Below, one piece after another: positions 35,329 through 47,300 of a DNA stretch of 64,000 nucleotides. The stretch is from Ferruginibacter sp. HRS2-29 (GTDB taxonomy: Bacteria > Bacteroidota > Bacteroidia > Chitinophagales > Chitinophagaceae). The stretch spans positions 62,001 through 126,000 of the forward strand of contig NZ_RJUB01000125.1 in NCBI RefSeq assembly GCF_024343615.1. Reading direction: 5' to 3'. Below the pieces are notes generated by a model that was given only the letters and a program-made list of their open reading frames with translations, was not told where the DNA came from and made no database searches. The translations under genes were made by a program, and so were the position numbers. The first letter of the stretch is position 1. Every line of letters starts with the position of its first letter.

Positions 35329-38300
35329 TTATTGAACCACCACCTGTATGTTGACAGCTTTACCGTCAGCATCCACGATCTTCATCTGGTAGGTACCTGC
35401 CGTCACTACTTTGCTGAGGGTGATGTTCTTCACGAAGCTGGCTGCGGTTACAGAAGCCATTCCGCTGTACACCACTTGTCCGAGCTTGTTGGTAAGTTGT
35501 AGCTGGTAGCTGCCTTCCGTCATATCGGTGAAGCGCAGGTTGATGGTTTTGCCTTCCACCGGGTTAGGATAAACACTGATCAGGCCGTTGGATTTCAGCG
35601 GAGCTACTTTCACAATGGCGCTGTATTGTACCTGGCCGTTGTTGCCGGTAGCTTTGATACGGTAGTAGTTATCCTGTGCCAGCGGGCTAAGGTCATCTTT
35701 CGCGTAGCTGCGGCTGTTGGTAGCTGCTGTGGTAATGATACCGCTGAAACGGATACCATCTGCACTACGTTCCACCTCATACTTATCGATGTTGAGTTCA
35801 TTTTCAACGCTCCATTTCACTTTGATGCTGCGATCAGGATTGCGTACCGCGGATATGCCGGTGATAGTAACCGGCAATACCACGTTTACTTTGAACACGA
35901 TCTTGAACCTGTCCGGCGCATAAGAAGCCGCATTGTTATTCACTACGAAATCGTATGATGATGTATCCGTCAGGCTGATGCTGGTGGTTGTATTCAGGAA
36001 CCTGTCTATCAACCATGCTGCCCTTCCGGGTTCATCGATATTCCTTGGCGCTATCTTCCAGTTGTATGACTGTTGTTTTGCACCATTGAGATCAAGATGA
36101 AGTGTATCATTGTTAACCGGTGCCGGTCTGCGTTCTACTGCAAGCAGAGATCCGTTTCTCCTGAAGCCGGTGTTTTCGTTGCTGTTCGTAATTTTCAAAC
36201 CATCATCGCTGTCTACGTTTCCGGAGAACTTACCGAAGATGGCTGCCGCGCCATCCAGCAATACCGGTGCACCAGGGTAAAGCAGGCTTGAAAGTGTTAC
36301 TGTCAGCAACTCCCCTTCTGAACCACCGCGGTTAACCAGTCTGCTGCCGGATGACTTCGCTGTTTCCTTGAAGCCTATTGTAGCAACAGCACCCGGCCTT
36401 GCCTTGTAGAAGATGGCCTGTCCGGACTGAATAGTATCCGAAATGCCCGCCGGATATGCTCCGCCGAATGGAACGGCTTCATAATGATCTCCTACTTTGG
36501 TCAATGTACGGAAGCGGCCGAAACCATAGTAACCGTCGCCCAGTGTAGGATCCCATACATATACTTCATTGGTAACATTCAGTGTATCCACTTTTGTAAG
36601 ATCGATAGCAGATGCGTAAGGGTTACCTATTGATCCGTATTTCTCAGGGTTGATAGAGATACCTGTTTGTGTTCCTGTAAACAATGCGCCTCTTGTACGC
36701 AAGGTAGTCGGAGCAGTTGGTGCGCTCGATCCGGTTACAGTCCTGTCGCCACGAACGAACACCATCCATCCTTTGATGTTTGCGATCGGTTCATTGGTAT
36801 TGAGCGGCCCCTGGTCCCAATCATCCACATCTCCACGGTAAGTTTTGATACCAGGGCCTGCGGTTGAAAGGCCTTCATCGAAACCATTTGGCGCGCCTGC
36901 TGCCACAAACCTGTTACTTGACAGCCTTGTACCGTAACCGGCTACCGGGTTGGCTGATGGTGATGCAGCCCCTTCCTGCCATGCACTTTTGATTGTTTGA
37001 GCAGTGGAAGACGGCGCCGTTGTTGTTGGTACTGACAGGAACTGCCAGGTACGTCTGTGCGCTCCTGCGGTATTACCTGTGTTGATGAAACGTTCTACAC
37101 TGAACCGGCCAATACCGTTATAACTGAAGCTTGCCGCAGGTTTCACTTCTGAAACGTATGCTGTAGCAGCCAATGTTGAACGGATAGCTATATCAAATGC
37201 ATCGAGTTCCAGGTTACCACTGGTTGGTTTCAGCTCATTGGTGATACCGAATCCTTTCGTGAGTTTAACACCTGCACCAGCTCCACCCGTATTCGCTATT
37301 TCAAGATTGTACATGTCGGGTATTGTTCCTGTACCAGGGAATGTCTGCAGGGTGTTACCAACCAGCCTGATGGTACCATTATTGGTCAGTGTACCACTGC
37401 TGGCTACGTTTCCTGCAACAGATAAAGTAGCGCCACTGTTGATCAGGAGATTGGCTGCGCCTGCGGCGATGGTGATGCTTCCCGCAAAGGCCGGGGTAAC
37501 ATTTTTTACTTCAGGATATTTTAATGTCCCATTTGCAACGAGTGTTGCATTCAACACAGGGATAGAAACTGCTGTGGAGATCGTTGGTTTAACACCACCG
37601 CACCAGTTAGCGATATCTTCCCAGTCGCCGGTAACACCTTTACCTACCCAGTTACCCGACGGGTTTACAGTTACGGTAACTGATCCGAAAGTGTTGCAAT
37701 TAGCCGGCAGGGGGGTTGCTGCGGTAGCCTGATAAGTAGTAGTGGCGGCAGTTGGCGCAGCGTATACTACAGAGGCATTTCCGCCGGTGTATGGTATCGT
37801 GGCTGCTGCATCGGTGTATAACCCTTCTGTAGGTGACCACACGATTGGTTGTTGTATGGTTTGGTTGCCACTTATAACCACGTTATCAATCGCCCAGAAA
37901 TAATCCCAGCTTGCATCAAATTTAAACCTCACATATACGGTAGGCTGATTGAGGAACGGAGCAGTCAGTGCAAAAGTTTGCTGTACGAAACTGCTGTATG
38001 TTCCTTCAGAGCCCAGGTTATAAACCTTTACGTTGGTCCAGTTTGCTCCGTCAGTCGACACCTGTACGCTTCCTGAAGCTGATAGGAAAGGATCTGTGAA
38101 AGCGTGGTAGAAGCTGAGATTGGCTGTTCCAAACCCAACGGTGCTGAAGGCAGGTGACGTCAGAATTGTTTGAGTAGTACCCCCCGACCCCTGAGCGTCA
38201 CTGTTAGTATGGTAAAACTGTGAATTGTCGTTACTGTGATAAGGTCCGTAGGTATCCCCAAAAGTAGCATCAAAGTAACTATAGCCATCAGGCCTTAATG

Positions 38301-41300
38301 TCCAGGCTGCATTTGCAGGTGTTCCACCGGCAGATAGATTTGTGGTTGTCCAGTTATTGGTTGGAGCATTGAAGTCCTGTGATAATATTGAAACCACTTC
38401 GTTTGTTATACCTCCACTGGCCGTAAGCGTTTTGATATCGCCGCAATTCATCGGAGTAGAGCCGGAAGCAACGATAGTTACTGCGGAAGGCTGAGGGTTG
38501 ATAGTGGCCGTTACACCCACCCGTGCGCTTGCACATTTACCCTGGCCGCCGAAAGTCATCTGCGGACGTGCATCTGAATATAATCCTAATGTGGCGGTTG
38601 CTGCAGCACATACCGAAGTAGAGTTATCGGCCCTGTAATAATTAGTGGCGTCAAATGTTACGTAATCCGCTAACACGTCTGTTGTCTGGCCTCCACCATT
38701 GTTGTTGGAATAACATGTCTGAACTACAATATTAGAAACGCCATCCCAGTTGTATGGTGTGCTGAATGTAATGGTACAATTCCCGATTGAAGGTGTTGTC
38801 AATCCCGCAGGGGCAACTGTTGAGTAAACAGATGTTAACCCTGTTACCGGCGTGCTGGTAAGATTCGTCAATGCAGTTGCACCCATACTCACATTGAAGC
38901 CCTGGTACAAGATCCCCCCATTACCACTTACATGAAATGTAAGGGAGGTGATGTTGCCCGCAGACAAACCACTTGCGGTCAGTTCTGACGCAAGAACGAG
39001 GTATTGTAATTTTTCACCACCGTAGTAATGATCAAATGGACTGATGTTTAAACTTTCTTCAGCTAGGTATTCACCGATACCAATTGTTCCCGTTACAGGT
39101 GAAGCTACTTCTGCCGCAGCGTAATAGGTAGTTGTGGCACTAACCGTTGGAATAACCAATGGAGAACCTGTTCCGATAGACGTTCCGCCGGAAGCGGTAG
39201 TGAACCAGTTTACCGTTGCTCCCGCACTTGCTGTTGCAGTAAGTGTTACAGAACCCGGGCCACATTGCGCCGTTGGGGTAGCTGCCGGAGCAGTTGTAAA
39301 TGCCGGGTTGTTTACCTGGATAGTGATAATATTTGAATAAGCTGTTGAAGAAGTATTTGGACATATCACTTTCAGCCTGAAATAGGTTGTTACGTTTATC
39401 ACCGGCGTAATAAGGCTTGCATAAATATTGGTAGCCGTTCCAATATTGGTGATCACGGCACCGAAGTTATCGGTAGATGATTGCCATTGATAAGTTGTAC
39501 CAAAGCCTCCGGAGTAACCGACAGAAGAAATAAAGGCAGTTCCGGAATTACATATGGTGGTGGTGGAAGCGGTGGCCGTTCCGCCCGATGCACCTGTACA
39601 CAATGGCGTGTTATATTCATCCGCACCCATATCAGGTACTGTGCTGGCGCCTAATGGGCGGGTGTCGTTATCTATATCTACTGTAACTGCCGGAAGAACT
39701 ACCCCTTGATCTCCAAGGAACAAATTAGACGCCGGTACAAGATGAAGATCAGTAGCTGATACAAACACAGGAGCTATCGAAATCGAATGGGTATTTTGTC
39801 CAAGGCCGGTCTGGATATCTGCAAGTGTTTGTGCAGTTACAGAAGGAGTGAAGCCCAGGTTTGCACCGGTACATGAATAGTCATTGTAATCTAAATTACC
39901 GTAAGCCGAAGCCGAAGCATTACTACCGATAGCAAAGGTATACCCACTGCCTGCAGACATAGTGTTGCTAAAAATATTATTGCGCACATCCAGTACACCG
40001 CCAGTTACAGATCCTGCAACATAAAATGCGGTTGCATCACTCGTAGTTACTGTTAATGGGGTTGAAAGAGAAACACTATTGTGGTAGATCCTGTACCCGC
40101 CGCCACCTGACACGTAAAGCCCCATTGCAGTGATGTAACCGTCATAACCATATGCGGAAATATCAGCAATGAAGTTGTTGTATATCAAAGGTGTTCCAGT
40201 AGTAGTGGTGGCTGATAACACAAGGCCCCGTCCTGCATACCCGAAAGTGCTTGTTCCATTCTGACGCACATTGCTGATCTTGTTGTTGAAAACGCTACCA
40301 CCCGCGATCGAACCTGTAAGTGTAATACCATCGGCATTATTGGCATTGTTTGGTACAACTACACCTGTCACTATGTTTTCAGAGATCTGCACATTACTCA
40401 TATTTTCTGCAACGATCCCCGTTGAAACAACGTATTCAGCGGCCGTTAACGAACCCACCGTATTTCCGGTGATCACCCAGTTTTCGTTATAAGGCGCAGC
40501 GGTATTACCTCGTGCGTATATACCATTGTTAGCTTTGATCACCGTGTTATTTTGTATAATATTATTGGAATTGGCGGTTTGCGCAGCATTACCAACAGTA
40601 GTTCCGCTGCCGGATAATATACCGTAGTTCACGGCGCCTCCGGCGGTTGCCGCACCAGTGATGATGCTGTTTTTCACCACATTGTTCGTTGCCCCGTCTG
40701 ATGCTGTAGAAGCGATCCAGATCACAGAAGAATTCGCATTACCACTGGAGTTGAGGAACGTAAGGTTTTTAGAAGTAGTACCGTTATTCGAACCATCGAT
40801 GATGATATAATCGGCACCGTTGAGTTTGATGATACCATTGTTATTGATAGTACCGGAAACAGTTGCATTCACACCAGCATCAGGTTTGATGGTAAGTGTG
40901 TTGGTTGCGCTTGCGCCAGTATTCGCATTGATGTTGATAGCAGTTTCTGCATACGCTGCATCTTTCAACAGGAATGTTACCGGCCCGCAGATAGGTCTTG
41001 CATTATAAGCCGCTACTGCCGCAGTAAGCGTTGTGAAGTTCTGCCCTGCCCCTACTGTGTAAGTGCCGGACAAACCTGGTGTTACATTGTTTATCGTAAG
41101 CGCATCGTTTGTTGTATTGGCATCAGTAGAATTGTTTGGCAATGTGGTAGAAGCCGTGATGGTATATACCGTTGCCGCAAGGAAATTGAACGTGCCTACA
41201 ACGTAAGTGGCAGTTCCCCCTACCGGTATAGCGATCACACCCGGGTCAAACTGTGGTTGTGGAGCGCCGTTTACAGACCAGTCTACTTTCACGCTCGTTA

Positions 41301-44300
41301 GTGGTACCGAACCGAAGTTGGTAACTGTCACTGATACGTTTGTTACACCCGGGCAGAAAGCTGCCGGAAATGTGATTGCGGAGATACCTCCATCCGCAAC
41401 GAGCGGAACAAATATTTCATCAGCGCCCATATCTGTCCTGGTGCTGCCAGACCAAGGCCTAGTTTCGCCATCTATATCCGTGGTAAAACCTGTCATAACC
41501 GGGCTGCCTTTATCATCCAGTAATGAGTTGGAAGCAGGAGCAAGATGCATATCGGTTGTTGAAACGAATACCGGGGTGATATTCACTGAATTTGCATTTT
41601 GCGAGAAACCGGCGATGATAGCCGCCAGGTCTGTACGGGCGCTTCCGATGTACCCGAGGGCCGCACCCGAAGAAACGTAATCGTTATAATCGATCGTTGT
41701 GAAAGCCGTATTGGCAGATGCGGAATAGATCGCATAACGCGTACTTGCAGACGGCATGCTGTTCATCAGGATGTTATTCTGTACGTCCAGGCCGGTTATG
41801 GATGCCGCTACATAAAGAGCTGCGTTGACGGCAGTTGTTCCGCCCTGATCGGTGTTCAGGTTAACGGTATTATAATAAAGTTTGTAGCCGCCACCAGTGA
41901 GGATCGCAATACCATGGGCACCGCGTGCCAGGTTACCGTTGGTTCCTGTACACGATACATCAAAGATCATATTGTTGTATACTGTCAGGTTAGATGCTGC
42001 AGTAGAAGAAGACAGCTGGATACCAAAAGCCTGTTGGGCTGCTGAGTTTTTAATGTCACTCACTTTGTTGTTGGCAACGATACCGTTGGAATAGGCTCCG
42101 GATAATAATATACCCGCAAGATTGGTAACATTTGTTGTTACTCCAAAAACAGTATTGCCTGAAATATTCACGTTCGACTGGTTGGAGGCGAAGATACCGT
42201 TCAAACCGATCTTACCAGCCGCAACAGTTGAACCTATCAGGTTGTTGGCTACAGTGTTGTTTGCATCCATTGTCGTTGCCATACCGGCGATCCCGATACC
42301 GTAATAAGCGCCGGTAATCAGGTTATTCTGGTAAGTATTATTGCTGTTTGAAATATCAGCCTGGTTGCCTAGAGTAGCTGCAGTACTCATGATACCACCG
42401 AATGTTGTTGCCGAACCATTACCGGTAACGATCAGGTTTTTGATGGTATTATTAGTAGCACCGTCGGGAGCTGTGGTGCTGGCAAGCCAGATCACTGTGC
42501 TGCTGGTTCCGGTGCTTGAGTTTGCTACTGTAAGGTCACGTGTCGTTGTGCCGTTGTTGCTACCATCGATGGTGATATAATCGGCACCATTGATCTTGAT
42601 GATCGCAACAGTGCTTGAGCCTGCAATAGAAGCAGTAACACCTGCGGCCGGCCTTACGGTAATTGTTTTAGCCGCAGAGGCTCCTAAAGCGATCGGGAAA
42701 GTGATCGGGAAGGTTTCGCCTGCGCTTGAATAATCTGATTGTAGTTCCAGCACAATATTTCCTGTATATCCGCACGTTAACAGGCTGCTGATGGCATTTG
42801 TAAGGTTGGTGAACGTTCCTGTTGCGCCAACGGTAATGCTGCCTGAATAAGTAGGACAGGTCAATGTGGTACCGGTTGTTGTTGCAGCCGTAGCAGAATA
42901 AAGAATACCACAGCTGTTGCTATTATAAGAGAATACCCAGTAATCGTAACCTGTTCCGGCAGTAAGGCCAGTGGAGGTCCATGATCCCGGGGTAGTATTT
43001 ACATATTCAATATATCCTATACCACTTGTTCCAACAGTGTATGTTCCTGAAGGGTTAGGCTGTGGTGCACCAGTTGTGGTTCTTACTACCAGGTACCCTG
43101 TTGGTACAGGAGCAGGAGCAGCGGTAAAGCTGCCATTGATGGTGGTAAAGCCTGTTCCTGTTGCAGTAAGTCCGGTGGCAACGGTCGTTGGTACCGTTGG
43201 AAGCGGGTTTACCAATACGGCACTTGCCGACAATGTGCTGCTACAAGTTGTTGTCGGATCGGTAGCGGTGGCTGTGTAGGTAATATTAATCGGAGATCCG
43301 GTCACGTTAGTTGGAATTACTGTTCCGGATGCTGAACTCAATACGGTTGCAGCCCCATCCGACCAACTCCAGTTGAGGGAACCTGTGTTGATAGTTCCTA
43401 CCTGGCCGGCGAATACGATATTCAATCGTTTTGTAGATAATGCCGGTGTAACAGATGCACTGGCCACCAATGCCTGCACCGATGTTGTTCCCGACGCAGT
43501 GGTTGTTACAGCTGTTATAATAGTATTACCTGCTGTAGCTGTGTAGTATGTAATGGCATTATTTGTAGAATTTGCTCCGTCGTGCCTTACATCCACAATG
43601 ATGTTTGATACACCATCCCATGGATAAGGGGTAGATAAAGTAATTGTGTTCAATCCAACCGAATGTGATTGGGTAACCGGGCCATATACCGTTGTCAACC
43701 CTGTTGTAGTAAATGCAGTAACGGTGGCGCCGGCGGTGGTGCCGATCCTGATGGAGTAATTGGCGTTCGTTGTTGCATCACCGTTGGTAGTAATGTTAAA
43801 GGTCAGTGCAGTAATATTTCCTGCAACAAGCCCTGCGGCTTGTAACTCCGCTGCAGTATATACCGACTGGCTCCAGTATTGGGAATAACGGTTGTTAAAT
43901 GCAGTCGGTTCCACACCGTTCGCAGTTGTCAGTGTAGTGCCGGTGCCAATAGATGTACTATTACCTGCTGCAATACCTGAGGCACTTGTACCTGTCAAAG
44001 TTAAAGTGCTGCCGCTACAGATCGGGTTAGGTGTTGCGGTTGCAGAAAGAATGATCGGGTTGCTATTTACCGCAAACGTAACCGTTACTGCGTTTGAACA
44101 ACCGGATACGGAGTTAGAAGCATTTAAAGTAATGACTTCCCCTGCTGTTGCAGTAGCTCTTTTATAATATACGGTAGTTGCACTGGTGCCGGTATAAGCG
44201 ATTGTTGCTGCCGCATCGGTATACAGGTTCGTGGAAGGAGACCATATAAAAGTTGAATAATCACTTAATGTAGAAGTCACGCTGAGTGTTTCGATCCTGC

Positions 44301-47300
44301 CCGAACAAGTTTGTACCGTGCCTGTTTGTGAAATCGTCAATGCCGGTGCTGTAGTACTGTTGACAGAGATCATAACCCTGTCGCTTTCGCAGGTTCCGTT
44401 GCTATAAGATATGTATAATGTATTAGTAGATCCTGGTGTATAGCCTGTATAGGAATATGTAGGCCCTGCTGTAGTAGCAACTGGCGTACCGCCGGAAGCA
44501 ACTGTATACCAGAAATAACTGGTTGCCCCGCCAACAGCAGTAACTGTGTAGGTAGGTACGCCACATTGATTGGGTAATGTTCCGTTATCGGTTGTGGCAG
44601 GGGGCAACGGATTTACCGCTACATTCACCGTACCCTGTGCAGTACAACCTGCGTTGCTGGCAGTCACAGTAAACAATGTAGGGCTTGACAACGGATTAGT
44701 TAATGTTGTCTGATTCGATGGATTTACCACACTTCCTGATGGCGCCCATGAATAAGTAAGCGTTGCAGATGGCGGTGTAAATGTATAAGTTGTTCCTGTA
44801 GGGAAATTAGTAGCTGAGGATACCGTGGTATTTTCGGAGCTAGATGAAACAGTTGAACTGCTGGCTGGATTTGCAGGCGTAAGACTTAAATAATTTCCAG
44901 AATTACCTGTGATACCTATACTTGCAGTTGTACTGGTAAATGCTGCACTGGTTGCACCATAAACAAACTGTACAACCCCCGTATTTTCATAGAGTTTTAC
45001 CTGAAGGTTAATGGTAGGCTGGGAGGAACCACCACTGCCCCCTACGTGCATACCCGTCCACTGAACGGTTAATATCCTGCTGCCCGCTGCACCGGTTGTA
45101 GTGTATTGTACGCTACCGCCGGTGGTATTATTATCTTCCCAAAGCGGTGCAATTGTATTTGCGGTACTTGCCAGTACATTTGAAGAAAGGCCAGTAAACG
45201 TTGCACTGGTATTGCCCAATTGTATCAAACCATTCGAAGAAACGCCAAAGACAGTCTGCGCAATTCCATTATAAATAAAAGTAAAACCGATCGGGAGGTT
45301 TCCAACTCCAACATCATCGCCTATCGCACCGGCTACAGCTGTTCCCGAAATTGCGGAATACGTTCCTGCGGCCCCGGTAAAGATATAAGCACTGGGTAAT
45401 GCTGCCGTATTAGGTGCACTTGCCGTAGCGGAAAGTGAAGTCGTTGATCCGCTGCACACCGCTGTTGGTGTTGCTGTCGCAACAACGTTCGTTGGCGTTG
45501 CTGCTGCTGTTATTACAGAAGTTGCAGTACCCTGGCAACCATTTCCATCAGTACCTGTAACAGTATAAGTGGTAGTAGCGATAGGGCTGGCATTTACGTT
45601 CGCCCCGGTAGCTGCACTCAATCCAGTGGCTGGCGACCATGCATAGGTGCTGGCTCCTGTTGCTGTTAAAGCAATTGCCGAACCGCCGATGCAATAGGTA
45701 GCTGAAGGAGGAGTAACACCTACTGTTGGTAATGCATTTACGGTAACAGTTACTTCATTTGACAGTACCGGCGTTGCAGAACCTGCTGCGCAGGTTCCCT
45801 GCAACACATAATAATATGTGCCGGCAGCAAGAGCTCCCGTTGTGTAAGAAGTAGTGGTAGCACCGGTTCCACCGGTTACATTGGTGTAAGGGCCTCCTGG
45901 TGTGCCCGAAACCTGCCACTGCCAGTTAACACCAGATGCGGTAAAGCCTGTTGAACTCAGAACAGTTGTCTGTCCGGTACATCTTGATGGTAAGGATGCA
46001 GATGCAGTACCGGCGGTTGGAGCATTTACAGTGATTTTTACATTAGATGATGTGGCTGTTGCTCCGCCATTCGCACAAGTCACCACCAGGCGATACCATG
46101 TTGTAGCCGTGATACCTGTAACGGTGTAGGGACTAGTGGTAGCGCCACCGATAGCAGCAAAAGTACCCGGGGCCCCTGCTACATCGGGAGCTACTTCCCA
46201 TTGGTAAGTGATACCGTCAAGCAAGGTCTGCCCTGTTCCTCCCAATTGGGAAGACCCTGAGCAGGTTAATGTCAGTACACTTGCAGAAATAGTTCCGGCA
46301 GATGGTGTACCTGCGCAACCTGAAACGTCATATTCATCTGCGCCAATATCTGTGGCCGTATTCCTGGGAGCGCAATCGATATCCGTGGTAACCCACGATG
46401 TGTTGGTTGCATAGTTTGGATCAGCAGCTCCGTTTAACAAAGGAGAACCGGCATGCAGATCTGTTGTGGAAACGAATAAGGGATCTACGGAAACAGAGTT
46501 CGCATCGTTCGAAGTGGCAGTCTGCCAGTTAGCAAGCGTTGCATAGTCGGTTGCATTTCCCAGACCCACAAAACCATTCGTATTAAGGACGTAAAGGTCA
46601 TTGTAGTTAGACAGGCTTCCGGCAGCGCCAATTGCACTGGCTGAAGTAGATACCCAGGTGTAGTGTTTAGCATTACCTGACTGGGCAGCTGTTACGTTGG
46701 CTAATATATTATTCCGAACCCTGAAGATAGGGCCTGAAGCTACGCCGATCTCCAGACAGGTATTTGATAAAGCAAGGTTTGTTGCCGCAATTCTTACCGT
46801 ATTAAATTCCGCATAAATGGATGATGCTCCACCACCTCCGGCAGGTTGTAGCGAAAGCCCGATGATCCTTCGGGTGGTAAGTGTGGTATTGGTACTGGCG
46901 CTTTGAATACCGCCGATAAAGTTGTTGTACACCCTGGTGATCGTTCCGGCCTGGGCGTTATTGTTTATACGGATACCTCTTGTTATGTTATTGGCATTGG
47001 TACCTGTGTTTGTGTTATAAACACTGTTGATCTTATTATTATAAACTTCGCTTGTACCGAGAGCCACACTTGCAGAACCGTTATCAATAAAGATACCGTC
47101 CACAACTGAGTTGGCCCCACTGGTAGAGATGTTAGAAATATCGTTATTAAAAACTTTAAATCCTGATTGGTTTATCATTCGGATACCATACGCTCCCGTA
47201 CCTGCACCGGTAAGTGTATTGGTAATATCATTGGTTACCGCAGGATCACCGATGCTGTTCCTCAACGCACATGAAGTAGTACCGATCTCACAACCTATAT